Source: Plantago elongata
Taxonomy: Eukaryota > Streptophyta > Magnoliopsida > Lamiales > Plantaginaceae
DNA: 64,000 nt
Direction: 5' to 3'
NCBI GenBank assembly: GCA_036897095.1
Contig: JAYMSP010000113.1
Location: 1-64,000 of the forward strand
In this document: positions 49,901 through 61,300 of the stretch, in pieces
Position numbering within the stretch: the first letter of the stretch is position 1
Layout of the letters: each line of letters opens with the position of its first letter
Notes under the pieces: model-generated
What the model saw: only the letters and a program-made list of their open reading frames with translations
Databases searched by the model: none
What the model was told of the DNA's origin: nothing
Made by a program: the position numbers and the translations under genes

Positions 49901-51700
49901 GGAAAAATATGACACTCCAAGAGATGGCTAGAGTAATGTTAAATTCTATGCATGTACTAAGACGTCTTTGAGCTGAAGCTTTAAACATTGCACGTTATCT
50001 AATAAGCAAGGCTTATCTCGGAGGTGGAACAACAAAAACTCTTTATGAAATTCTAAATGATGAAAAACTGAACCATGCTCATCTTCGTGTGTTTGGGTAT
50101 ACTTGCTATATACTAAATGATAGAGATAAGCTAGGGAAGTTTGATTCAAAAAGTGACAAAGGAATTTTTGTAGGCTACTCCACTAACAGTCATGCATATA
50201 GGATTTTCAATCATGTACGTAGAACTATGATGGAGTCAGTTAATGTGGTGTTTGATGATTTTTCTAGTGCTTTAGAAAAATAGGTAGACAACGACGGTGT
50301 ATCAGATACACCCTCAAAGGACAGCCTACACAGTTGATATTCCCTGATCAGAATCAACCACATGACGAGGATCTTACTCCTCCACCCACTGATAATCCTG
50401 TCTAGGAAGCTTCTAGAGATGATCCAACAAATACAGTTAATGGATTAGACGCAGGGGAAGCTGAAATACTCAACTCACCTCCAGGTGTGGCTGATACACC
50501 CCCTACATCACCAAGAGATGAATCTGAACTGGAAGAACATCTTACTGGTGACAATGCTCAGCGTGATCCTCCATCCAGAATCCGCAAGGTCCACCCATCC
50601 ACTCAAGTCTTAGGAGAACTATCTGTTGGAGTCAAACTCGGAACAAACCACGAGTTGACTACAAAAAGATGGTAAATTCACACATATGTACGGATACTAT
50701 GTGTGCCCAGCTACGTACCTCTTGTTTTGTCTCTAGTATAGAACCTACGAATGTGACTCAAGCTCTAAAAGAAGTTCATTGGATCAATTCCATGTAAGAA
50801 GAACTATTACAATTCACCAAAAATAAAGTTTAGACTCTTGTTCCCCGTCCTCCTGGAATAAATGTTATTGGTACTAAGTGGATCTTGAGGAACAAAAGTG
50901 AGGAGAATGGTGTCATAGTTCGTAACAAAGCATGTCTAGTTGCTCAAGGATTTGCACAGGTTGAAGGAGTTGATTTTGATGAGACTTTTGCTCCTGTTGC
51001 TAGACTTGAATCTATTAGACTTCTTCTTGCCATTGCATATCACTTACATATTACTCTCTATCAAATGGATGTTAAAGATGCATTTTTAAATGGTTTCATT
51101 GATAAAGAGTTGTATGTAGAACAACCCAAAGAATTTCTGGACCCCTTTCATCCACAGTATGTGTACAAACTGGACAACGTTCTTTATGGTCTAAAACAAG
51201 CTCCTAGGGCATGGTATGATAGACTTTCTGAGTTTCTTTTACATTTAGGTTTCTTTCGGGGTGAAGGGGATAGGACTCTATTTATTCTCAAAGGACAAAA
51301 GGATGTATGTGTATCCCAGATTTATGTTGATGACATTGTTTTTGGCTCTACTAAAGTTTCGGGGTGAAGGGGATAGGACTCTGTTTATTCTCAAAGGACA
51401 AAAGTTTGTTGCTAACATGACATGTACCGTTGAGATGAGCATGATAGGAGAGCTTTAATTCTTTCTAGGTTTGCAAGTAAAGCAAAAGGACAATGGTATG
51501 TTCTTGTCACAAGAAAAATATGCATGGAATCTAGTGGAAAGGTTTGGATTGAATTCAGCAAAACCCAACAAGACTCCTATGTCCTCCAGCATCAAAATAT
51601 CCAAAGATGATGAAGGAGAGTGTGTTGACGTCACTCTCTACAGGTCAATAATTGGCAGCCTACTATATTTGTCCATCACCCGCCCTGATATCATGTATGT

Positions 51701-51729
51701 TGTGTGTGTGTGTGCGCGCGCGCGCGCGC
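51701..51729. repeat. TG/CG alternating microsatellite
   Basis: A TGTGTGTG run followed by a CGCGCGCGCG run, about 29 bp of alternating purine-pyrimidine within the pol region of the Sirevirus-like fossil. It has Z-DNA-prone composition. Confidence 0.85.
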
Positions 51730-52676
51730 CAGATACCAAGCCAACCCTCGAACATCTCACCTAGTTGCAGTCAAAAGAATACTTAGGCATGTGTCTGGAA
51801 CTCCTAATTTGGGTATATGGTATACTCGGGACATCAATTCTAACTTGGTAGGTTTTAGTGACTCTAATTGGATAGGAGACCTAGATGATCGAAAATCCAA
51901 CAGTGGGGGATGTTTTTACTTAGGTAATAACTTAGTGTCATGGTATAGTAAGAAACATAACTGTGTATCTCTATCTACGGCCGAATCCGGCTATATAGTT
52001 GCTGGTAGTTGTGTCACCCAATTGGTATGGTTAGAACACATGTTGCATGATTATGGTCTACAAATCAATACTTTGCTTATATTTTGTGATAATTTGAGTG
52101 CCATTAACATATCCAAAAACCAAGTTCAACACTCTAGAACCAAGCATATTGACATTCGACATCACTTGCTTCGTGATTTGGTGGACTCAAAGCTGATTGA
52201 TATCCAACATATTGAAACCACTCATCAGCTAGCTGACATATTCACTAAGCCCTTAGATTCCGAGAGGTTTTACAGTCTGTGTAAATCCCTCGGGATGTGT
52301 GCTCTATAAGAGAATCAGACCCTTGGATGTGTCCGTAACACCACCTGAACACACTTGTATTGCATGTGGTGTATACCCTGTATGATTCTTGTCTGTCTAG
52401 TTGTTTCTGTTTGATCATGAGTTATTTGTGTTTCTCTTGACCTGTACGGTGTCTGGCTGCACTTACGTGTTGATTACTCGCATCTAATCTCTCTATGATT
52501 CTACTTATCTCCTTTAAGCAAAAAAAATAAAAAATTTATTATCGTGTGTGCAGTACACCCTAGGGAGGCTGTGGGTCCAATGAATCTTGATTGCTTTTGA
52601 GTCTAATAAAACCTTCCTTGTCTTATATTTTTTCATTTTTGGTTGTTCGGTATCACTAAACACAGTCATCAGTTGT

Positions 52677-52910
52677 GCTGGGGTGCTTGGGGTTCCGGTT
52701 GCCAGCGTTCGGCACGATTGATGTGCTTGAGGTGGTCTCTATAAAGGTGAGCCGGCAAATGTGCATGCATTAGGATACTGGGGTGTATGGGGTTCATGTT
52801 GCCTACACTCAGTCCTATGTGCACACCTGGTTCACTGAGCTAATGACTAGTGTAACTGTTCGGGTGGTAGGGGCTCCGGTTGCCTCCATTCAATGGGTGT
52901 CCTTTCAACA
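52677..52910 (+). repeat. Three diverged copies of a GGGGT(G)..GGTTCCGGTTGCC word
   Basis: CTGGGGTGCTTGGGGTTCCG (52677), CTGGGGTGTATGGGGTTCAT (52779) and TTCGGGTGGTAGGGGCTCCG (52858) each continue into (C/G)GTTGCC and a CATTC/CACTC-like word, spaced about 80-100 bp. They lie in the untranslated stretch between RNase H and the extra coding region. Confidence 0.6.
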
Positions 52911-54803
52911 TACAAACACACTTTGTTTACATCAACAATCTGTGCTTTACTCTACTTGCTGACAAGGTTAGGACAATAAAAAGTGCTTGATTGCTTTTTG
53001 GGTTTTTGTGACACATGCCCCCTTAGCACAATTGCATACATTTTCTGTTACTTCTATTCATCTTTGCCTACTCTATTTCCCTGTGGAGATTTGTTAAAGT
53101 CATTGGTTGATTTTTTGTGGGCTGGATAGGAGTGAGTGTTGCCACCACCTCGGTATATGGTATTGAGTTTCACTGACTTTTGGTCGACCAGGTGGTTTGC
53201 ATTTGCATGGGTTATGTGTGGGGTGGTGAGTGTTAGATTTTAGAGCCTTGGGATTGCTACAATGGGTAAATTCTAAGTTTGAGTGCATTGTTCGAAGTCT
53301 TTGTACCATGACATAAGATTATCACTTAAGTTCTTTTATCTTTCCATTATGTATTTTCCATGATCTCTGTTTTTCTTGCCCTTGTTTATAAGAGAATGAA
53401 CTTTTTGAGGATGTTTTCTGGAAAATTATTTGTTCGTTTACAAGATTTTTAACAAACAAAAAGGTTTTTTCAAAAAAAAAAAAAAAAGAACAACTTTGAT
53501 GTTCGGAGTATACTAATGACTATTATTAGGATGTTTCGGTTACACCCCAAGTATTCATTGGCACTCTTCCCACTCCTCCACTTTCCCACTAACCCAACCA
53601 TCATTTAGTACGTGTCCCTCATACACTTCCTTCAAACCACCCATCTCTTCAGCTTCTGTCTTCCCCATCAGCTCCTCTCCTCCCGAAAATTCTCCAATTC
53701 ACTCCATTTTTGCTCCACCAAAAATCATACTGAGAAAATGGCTCCTCGCCGATCAGTTAAACGAAAACTCAATACCTCACCTAGCCCCACTAACAAGCTT
53801 CCCCGCTCGTCTGGAAACTCAGTACCCAACCCCACATCCATTTGCATTGTTGCACCAGTCGACCCGACAGGTGCACTGCCACTTTCGACGGTGGTTTTCC
53901 AGCCGACGGACACTGTGGTTCAAGATATTGGACACTCACACACGACTGCACCAGCCTGAGTTCCTCACAAGACTGTAATTCTTGTGTTTGAAACCGGCAC
54001 TGAGACGAACTTGGTCAAAATTGGGGCTTCTATTCCATCATCGGCCAACGCCACGAATGAGAATTCTCCGACGCTACCGAAAAGTTCCCCATCCCCAATT
54101 GCAACAACTCTTACTCCAAACAAGAGTCCTTCTCCGCCGACTGAGATAGCTGCATCTACCTCTGAGCACGTGAGTCCACCAGCTTCAAATGTGATCGGTG
54201 AATCTGAACTCTTGCCAACTGATCAAGAGGGTGTTGAGGACACACCCCCACTTACAGAGGTTGCACCTGAAGCTCTTACAGATGATCCGACTACTACTGA
54301 GGTTGTAAATCTTGATGAGGTGGATTATGATGAGACTCCGCTTCGTTTCATCCGCACTAGATCCCGGTGTAAGACCCGAGCAGAGACGAGTGCAGAGGCT
54401 ACACCAGCTCCTACTTCAGCTCCTTCCACTCGCTCCACCATAGCCAGGGACAAGGGTAAGGCCTTACACCACCTCCCCAACACCCTAGAGGTAACCTTCC
54501 ATTGTCTGTGACTCGTACTTATGATGACAAATTCTATACCGAAGATATGCGTGAGTCTTTTTATTAGTTTGAGGACAAAAATGTATTGCTTGAGAAGGTT
54601 CTGTTGGATTCGGATTTCAAAACACATATGGTTTATCAGTTTTTAGAGGCTCGAAATATGCTTACTACTGTGGTGTCTCTTGAGTCCTATGCCCCTGATG
54701 TTATTCGGGAGTTTTACTGTAATATGGGGGAGATGTTTGACAATCCTGAGGTTGCTCTGTATGGAAAAGTATATCTTCGCAAAAAGATATACAATGTGAC
54801 ACC

Positions 54804-55844
54804 TAGGGCTGGGAATGGTTGGTTAAAAACCATAACCATGACCATAACCAGCTAACAACTATTTACTTTTCCTAAACGGTTATTAACCATAACCGTAATC
54901 GTAACCGTTCAGCAACCGACCGGTTACAACCACAACAAGTTCGGTTTTTGGTTACGGTTACGGTTAAAAACCGTTAATTTTTCTTCCTTTAAATTTGAAT
55001 ATTCTATTCTTCGAGCACAAAAATTACAAATCTTCAATACGCACTTTCAAACATTCATTTTGAACGAAAATTTGTACAAGCTCATATTTCGGGCCGATAA
55101 TTTAATATTTTTGGTCCGAAAAATTATTTAAAAATTATTTTTTCATAAAAAATGCAATAATACATAAAAAAATATAAAATAGGGAAAAAATTTATAAAAA
55201 AAATTAATTTTCACGCTCCAGAACTTCTTCAAGAGCTTTCTTGGTTAATTTTTCTGTCTCTTTCGAAGAGTCAGTAACCGTACCTTCACTAAGCTTTTCC
55301 AATTTCTTCCGTAGCTTCCGATTCTCACCATCAACGCTACCAAACTTCTGTTTTTCCCAATATATCAACCCCAGTCGAAAATTCTTCGCCAATTTCATGA
55401 AGTCACCGTCGAAATCCCAATTATCGGAGATTACTTTCACGCAGTCCTCGTGTCGAATCCACATCGACTCGGATTTAAAGGATTTTGGGCGACGACAATG
55501 GGAGGGACAAGCAGGGTTGAGATCGATTTTGATGGGATTGTGGTCGGAGTAGTAGCATTTTAGGTGGAGGACGGAGGCGGAAGGGACGAGAGTCGACCAG
55601 GAAGAAGAAGCAAGGCTTTGTCTAACTGCTGAAGAAGACGGATTGAAGGAGCTGAAAGGTTATTTTAAAAAATAACCTAAACCTATGGTTTTCGGTTTTT
55701 TTATGATCGAACCGGAATCGATCAATAATTATTTCGGTTCCGGTTTTGGTTATGGTCATTATTTAAATGGTTACGGTTATGGTTGTAACCAGAATCGAAA
55801 TTATAGTTATGGTTATGGTTTTTAACCAACCATTTCCAAGCCTA
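54804..55844. mobile_element. Non-autonomous hAT-type transposon with captured LINE fragment
   Basis: The left terminal repeat TAGGGCTGGGAATGGTTGG and the right end read inward, TAGGCTTGGAAATGGTTGG, match and continue into GGTTAAAAACCATAACCAT. The 8-bp duplication GTGACACC lies on the left at 54796-54803. On the right it is present as GT-GACACC with 3 extra bases (55845-55855). The inner flanks are rich in GGTTATGGTTA/TAACCGTAACC words in both orientations. No hAT transposase is present. The centre (about 55204-55640, minus) is LINE-derived. It is inserted in the post-RNase H region of the Sirevirus-like element and is younger than it. Confidence 0.82.
55204..55640 (-). pseudogene. Captured fragment of a LINE (L1-type) endonuclease/linker
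   Basis: The minus-strand frame includes WSTLVPSASVLHLKCYYSDH, where the SDH-N-P motif is the C-terminal signature of APE-type endonucleases of plant L1 LINEs. It is followed by KSFKSESMWIRHEDCVKVI and GLIYWEKQKFGSVDGENRK, which match the usual linker between endonuclease and reverse transcriptase. The frame is open from about 55640 to 55204, lacks the N-terminal endonuclease core and the RT, and lies wholly between the hAT ends. No poly(A) tail or separate target duplication was seen, so it looks captured rather than inserted by retrotransposition. Confidence 0.75.
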
Positions 55845-56773
55845 GTACTGACACCTGCTATTATCAATAAAGTTTGTGGTTGGCCTACTGAGAGTGTACC
55901 TTATACGCCACTCAACAAGGATGATGTTCTCAAGGAAGTGGTTGCCAAGGGCTAAGCCCCCGCTCTCAAGGCTCACATCTCTCAGTGTGATCCTATATCA
56001 TCTGGCGGCTATACAAACTGGATTCCCACATCCAATGTGGCTACAAATACTTGGGAAATTGCTACATTGGTTTACAAGCTGAAGATGGAAATACCATTCG
56101 ATTTGGGGGCGCGCATATTCGGGCATATGGAAAGTGTTCTGGCGAAAGGTAACTCGAACATACTCCCATATCCTTCCTTGATATATAGATTCTTGGTCTA
56201 TCAAGGCTTTGTGCCGAAGCATAATGATGAGTTGGTCGACATTGGAGAATTTCGGATACACCCTGCATTCATTGGTGGATCTCATACACCAGATTTCCCA
56301 TGGTTTGATGCGGCCAACAGCACTGTTGATGAGTCTGGTTTCGTGGTTATACCAAGGGAGATTCTACATGCCCAGCTTGCTAGTATTGATCAACATATTG
56401 AGGGTTTAAGGTTGATGAGGGGTACTAAGGAGTCTTTGCTTTCAGCACATCAAGGGGGAGTGAATCAACAAGTGCAGGGAGAAGAACATAAAGGAGAGCA
56501 AAATGAAGAACAAGCAAATCATGATGAGGAACAGGTTGCTTAGGGTGAACTGAGGACACCCTACTTGTTTTCTATTTTTGTTTTAATTTGAACTATTTGA
56601 CAGGGAGTGTTGTTCCCTGTGGTAGTTTGGTATGTAATAACTTTAGGATTCTAACCTTTATGTTTCGTGTTGAATTATGCTATGATCTACTTTATTAAGG
56701 GGGAGCATTTTGTATCTTGATCTTGTTTTGACAGGTTTGTGATGTGAAGAAAGGCAAAAACTAAGGGGGGAAA

Positions 56774-57632
56774 TGTAAGTGTGAGTTTTAATAGTGAGTG
56801 AACTGGTTGCACTCCGGAATTTACAGTCCAGTGTACCAAGTACACTAGTACAGGTGTATCGACTACCTTGGATATATAACTCACACTCCAAGTCATAATC
56901 TAACTTGACTTTGATTAGTATTGATATAGTTTTTATCTTTATTCAACTAACATAACAAGTTCCATAGTAGTGTAGGTTTACTGTGTGTAGGAAATCGAGA
57001 CATGAGATCTTAGAATCCAAAGGAGATTGCAAGTTGAAGTCTGCTAGGACAAGAACAACATAATATCGACTAGATAAGAAGAGATCAAATAAGAAGTTGA
57101 AGATTGATAGGAATCATAACACAAATCAATGTAGGAGTCTGCCCACATGATCGGCTTCAAGAATCTATATAAAGGGCTTCTACATTGAAGACAAAACTAC
57201 GTGTTTCAAGCAAGCCATTCCCATAGCATATTTGTTGCACGTATTTTATCATCAACCTTTTTCAAGTTTTTATCTAGTGATTAGTCCAGAGATCAAGGGC
57301 TAGATTAGTACGGTTCATTCCTTACATCTACTTGGTTGTTTTTCATCTAGTTGTATTCCTAAAATAGAGCTAGAGAAGTAACCTTGTATTCATTATTTGT
57401 TTAACTTTCGCTTTGAGGCTCGGTGGGTTATCGACATAGATTACCTGCTAGAAACTTATATCTTGTTTCAGTTTATTTCCGATGTCAATCTGATTTATAT
57501 AGTTTATGTCGAGCCTTAGCTAGGGTGATTGAATATACTCTTCACTGCTTACAACAGAAGAGTATAGGCAGTATACATAGTTGAGTTGTAGTAGTTGTTA
57601 ATGTATTAAATCCCGATCATCATACTATTTCA
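56774..57632 (+). repeat. 3' LTR of the Sirevirus-like element
   Basis: Starts TGTAAGTGTGAGTTTTAATA immediately after the purine tract AAGGGGGGAAA and ends CATACTATTTCA. The TATA box CTATATAAAGGGC lies near 57167. Short frames over 56658-56896 are not genes. Confidence 0.9.
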
Positions 57633-57637
57633 TTAGA

Positions 57638-58145
57638 TATACGATATATGAAGATTCAATGTCCGGAAATAGAAAATGTAGCCTTCCAATTCCTAGGATA
57701 TGAGCTAAAATTGACCCGCATCTTAAAACACGATGATTTTGTGGAGAAAACACGACCTCTAAAAATAAGATCAAGTGTTTGAGTTTCAAATTGTACTTCA
57801 CATAGAAATATTATTGATACACAATTTCTAGTTCCAAACAAACCAAGGCCAGAGTAAAGTGTAGAATTTTAGGAAAACCAAAATAAAAGGAGATTCACTA
57901 TAGTTTTTGTTGAAGAATAAATGTACAAGAGTTAGTATTGGATTAGACTGTTATAGGTTCAACTGTTACGGACTCTTTAAAAGCTTTTTTCTCATCTATA
58001 TATACATGCTTGTACTTTCTTATTCATTACATCAGAATAAACGCTATTCTATTTCTTTCGACAGTTTTAACTTTGTCCAGTATATATAGCAGAATTATTT
58101 TTTCTCTACCTTACCAATATCTTTGTTATTAGCTTAGGCCTTAGT
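57638..58145. other. Host spacer after the Sirevirus-like element
   Basis: No gene or repeat recognised. Mixed AT-rich DNA. Confidence 0.5.
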
Positions 58146-58183
58146 GTGATATTCCTTATTATTTCTTTTCCTTCTCTTTCATT

Positions 58184-58352
58184 TTGGGCCCTTGATCTTA
58201 ACATTACAACGGGCCTTTCATGGGCTTTAGAAAGTGAGACCAAGTCCAAATTGGGCTGGACCAGTTTACTGCAAATGGCAATGGAGAGCAATTCTGTCGT
58301 GGGCCTATCAAGAAGTCTCAATTCCCAACACAATGGGCCTATGAAGCCAGTC
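58184..58352. promoter_or_regulatory. Cluster of TGGGCC/TGGGCT (site II-like) motifs
   Basis: Six GGGCC/GGGCT motifs (TTGGGCC, ACGGGCCT, ATGGGCTT, TTGGGCTG, GTGGGCCT, ATGGGCCT) in about 170 bp. Such clusters bind TCP factors in promoters of plant ribosomal, mitochondrial and cell-cycle genes. No confident gene lies next to it on either side, so it could be the promoter of an unrecognised transcript in 58380-59800 or an orphan. Confidence 0.35.
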
Positions 58353-60523
58353 ATGGAAATGCCTGAATGATCTCTTTAAAATAACAAAAACACAGGGAGT
58401 TAGAATACTTCAATCTTATATTCTCATGAACATTTTCAAAAAAACTAATTCCTTAGCTTGGTTTCGTCTGTGGATGTTGATCAGTGTAGATTGCAGGAAG
58501 GACCCAACATACCATGTCTTTATCATGTAGGCGTAAAGCATGGAACGAAAGACGCTAGAGCAAGAATCTGCTTATGGTCTCATTCATCATGCAAATCAAC
58601 GTTAACTATGTCTGTGAGACGTATATAATTGATCAATGGACATGGATGTATCAATCAGTTCCTTGCTAAGTTGTACGAAAGGTACAAGGCGTGCATTCGC
58701 TTCTTATCGTGGAACATGTTGCTCTGAGGATTGTAACCACACTCTACAGAAATGAATTGCTGGTAGCTTCTGATTTATTCCTGGAGAACTTGACAGATGA
58801 TATGTGCACTTATACTGTAAACTGAAGACAATAGCTAACAGGTTGAGTATTAACTTAGCCCTCAGAATCAAATGCCACAGGGGTCTTAATGCCAGCCAAC
58901 AGGCATCCTATGAACAATATCATCATCAACATATACAACAGTTTCATGATTCTACAATTCAACAAAGAGTCATCCAAGGAATATCTAGCTTGTAGGCCTA
59001 ATATGATCATATCACAATGAAGAGCAAGGGGGAGAGGACTTGGCTGAAGCGCTATATTACCAAATCCATGAAAGAGTTGGCGAATCCAACAAACTTTAGA
59101 ATTAAGCAGCCTCAAACTATAACCATCAAATCGTCAGGAAGACTTCAGCGAGACATCAATTCCAAATATAGTACGTCTAGAACAAAGGCAAGATAAAAAT
59201 TTACCCTGAACATAATACGGCAAAAGCAAGAGATAGATCAATTCGGAACATAATACGACACAGGAAAAGGCTGTTGTCTTTACTGCTATAGCAGTTTCGC
59301 AATCAGGAACAAGACCGTCCAAATTAATTTTCTACCAGTGTCAGATATTTCAATATCATAAATGTCAAACACCGGAAACAGGAACTAAGAACTGAAGTGA
59401 CTAATTCCTTATCATCCCTGGTTCAGTCGACCAAACTCATTGATCATGCGAAGCTGCTAAGCCTACCTTCTCTGTACTACTGTGCAAGCATCCCCATTTG
59501 AGTTGAACACAGTAACAACATCTCTATCCAGTCAAATTTGGCACCAAAAAACTTCTCAACAAATCGAATTGACAGAGAAATGAATGACATGTTCAATATG
59601 AAATCATATTTAAATCTGATATCCACATTATAGTTACTATACTGGGGGCAAAAGAGTTGCTTACAAGAACTACGCAATTGAATTGAACTAATTCCGCAGA
59701 AGAGTTGCAAGAAATATGCAAATGAAAGACTCAAACTAGCTATTTAGTTCATGATCACTATAGTACTGATGGTGAACTTGACAGCCTAACTAGCTATTCT
59801 ATCAAGCTACTGAGACCCGAGTTAGTGCCACAGAATGTGGGCATTTGAGTCCTTGAACAAGTGGATACAACGTTGTTTGTACATCTATAGCCGTACATAC
59901 ATGTATGTCATTTTGGTCTTCTCAGTTTTGAGGTACACATGTGAAATATTGGGATGATGGCAAGGAATGGCAAAGCTGTTCCTTTTATCTTCTTATTTGA
60001 CATGAGAGTTGTTTTGGAAGTGAAAAAACACAACACCATTCATTTAAAAAAAAAGAAAGAGTATCACCTAATTAATACTAGCGCACACTTGCATTCCCCA
60101 TATAACAAGATACAACTTCTATATATGTTTACAAATATTGCATCATAAAAAGTAGTGAAATGTATATATCGCATCTTATAGAAAGACAAAACTAATCAAA
60201 TTTTTCATCCCAACTTGCGATATTTGTCACATGAAATGCGCAAAAAAGTTGGAAAAATTGTGCAAAATAGTTGCAAATTAAATCTGTTTGTAACTTAATG
60301 GTTATAAACTTATAATATATATCATCTATATTCTATATGACTAGAAACAACAACAACAAATGGTGAAATGAAGTCTCAGTAACTTAACATTAAGCAAATC
60401 AACTCTAAACATTAAGACTAAACATTACATTTGATTGCATTTCTTACACGCAGATAATTACATTAACATTAAAAACAAACACTAAACATATTACTTAGAT
60501 CACCGAGCTAAAAGGTAGCTAGG
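58353..60523. other. Unresolved spacer, possibly containing a noncoding or decayed transcript
   Basis: 58440-59760 is less AT-rich than true spacer here and has several medium frames on both strands, none with a recognisable motif (for example 59477-59734 minus and 58855-59115 minus). I could not fit exons. 59950-60523 is AT-rich and should include the 3' untranslated region of the LEA_2 gene on the minus strand. Confidence 0.35.
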
Positions 60524-61300
60524 TTAAAAATAAACGACACATGATACTGGACCGGACATATTCCCATTCACCAAGCCCTTGTTGGTCTGAAACCGGAAAA
60601 CCAGGTTATCACAATAAACCCTCATCAACCCAGATCCAGCACCCCAACCCAACCACCCTTGGTGTCTCACCATCCCAAGCACCTTCATCCCCACCGTCAT
60701 TTTCCCCCCCTTAACATCCTTCCTTAACGCCTCCAACGCCAGACTCCCGATCGAAATCTCCGAAAAATCAAACTTTGCTTCCACCTCCATCCGGTTCCTC
60801 CCCGGCTGCACCAACCTTCCTTTATAATACTGTGCCAGCACCACGTCCTGCGACGGATACACCAACGACATTTCCATCCTGTCGAAAATCGTCATAAAGT
60901 GGCGGTTCGTGTTGGTAAAAACGACAGTAACGTTACACTCTGCTGTGACCGTACCGGTCCCGGAGAACGTAACGTTGGAAATGGCGCCGGCATCAACCTG
61001 CACCATTGGGGCATCGGGGAAGCTGATCTCCGATATCACGTAGCCGAGGAGGGTCGCGAGAAGGGCACCGAAAGTGAACAGCATGGCCGCGTTTTGGATG
61101 TTTAAGGGCGGGCAGGCACAACAGTGGGTGCGAGGTGGTTGTGGCTGTGGCTGTGGCTGTGCTTGTTGTTGGGCGCGGCCACGGTCGACATAGATCACCC
61201 GGACGGGCTGTGGTGCTGCTGCTGCTGGAATGCCTATGACTACGTTTGGGGCTGGTTCGGACTCGGTGGAGGTGGAGGAGGAAGAGGTTGATGAGGCCAT
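60524..61300 (-). CDS. LEA_2/NHL-like single-pass membrane protein
   Basis: 258 codons from the ATG at 61298-61300, which has an excellent context (ACCATGG). The frame is open for 64 further codons upstream, but that part reads like leader sequence, so the inner start is preferred. The N-terminal third is disordered: Ser/Thr-rich (3-13), Ala/Pro-rich, with a PQPQPQPQPP repeat (47-56) and a CCACP cysteine cluster (60-64). A membrane helix (about 70-90) follows, then an extracytosolic LEA_2 domain with SNVTFSGTGTVTAECNVTVV (108-127), FTNTNRHFMTIFDRMEMSLVY (128-148) and QPGRNRMEV (165-173). This is the usual layout of the NHL superfamily, but it is more diverged than the other two NHL genes here and I would not assign a numbered NHL. 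Role in defence or abiotic stress is inferred from the family only. Confidence 0.9.
   Translation of the reverse strand: MASSTSSSSTSTESEPAPNVVIGIPAAAAPQPVRVIYVDRGRAQQQAQPQPQPQPPRTHCCACPPLNIQNAAMLFTFGALLATLLGYVISEISFPDAPMVQVDAGAISNVTFSGTGTVTAECNVTVVFTNTNRHFMTIFDRMEMSLVYPSQDVVLAQYYKGRLVQPGRNRMEVEAKFDFSEISIGSLALEALRKDVKGGKMTVGMKVLGMVRHQGWLGWGAGSGLMRVYCDNLVFRFQTNKGLVNGNMSGPVSCVVYF

Larger units (their letters stand above)
53740..56543 (+). other. Post-RNase H coding region of the Sirevirus-like fossil (function unproven)
   Basis: Starts near MAPRRSVKRKLNTSPS (53740), then a long Pro/Thr/Ser-rich stretch, then a more globular part with DVIREFYCNMGE (about 54690-54726). After the hAT element it continues to an acidic Gln/Glu-rich tail (GEEHKGEQNEEQANHDEEQ, near 56480-56535). 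Some Sireviruses carry an additional ORF here, sometimes called envelope-like. I see no convincing signal peptide or membrane anchor, so that label is not supported. The region is interrupted and fossil. Confidence 0.6.
46058..57632 (+). mobile_element. Sirevirus-like (SIRE/Maximus) Ty1/copia fossil with a hAT insertion
   Basis: LTRs at 46058-46905 and 56774-57632. Primer site TGGTATCAGAGCC at 46908-46920 (initiator tRNA-Met). Order: gag about 46963-48760 (long, acidic and coiled-coil-rich toward the end), protease region near 49000, integrase about 49380-50290 (with HNGIAERKN), RT about 50860-51770 (with YQMDVKDAFLNGF, LYGLKQAPRAWYD, YVDDIVFGS), RNase H about 51780-52309 (with SKNQVQHSRTKHIDIRHH). 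A further coding region follows at about 53740-56543. A long gag, an extra post-RNase H region and several purine tracts near the 3' LTR are Sirevirus traits. The LTRs match at about nine in ten, indicating a few million years. The flanking pentamers CTAAA and TTAGA agree at three of five positions. The coding core is dead, with ten or more breaks. Confidence 0.88.

Noticed and set aside
53740-56543. Envelope protein gene in the Sirevirus-like element
   Set aside because: No convincing signal peptide, transmembrane anchor or furin-like site; only position suggests it. Kept as an unassigned extra region.
60899-61105. Plus-strand frame over the LEA_2 gene
   Set aside because: Antisense shadow inside a well-supported coding sequence.
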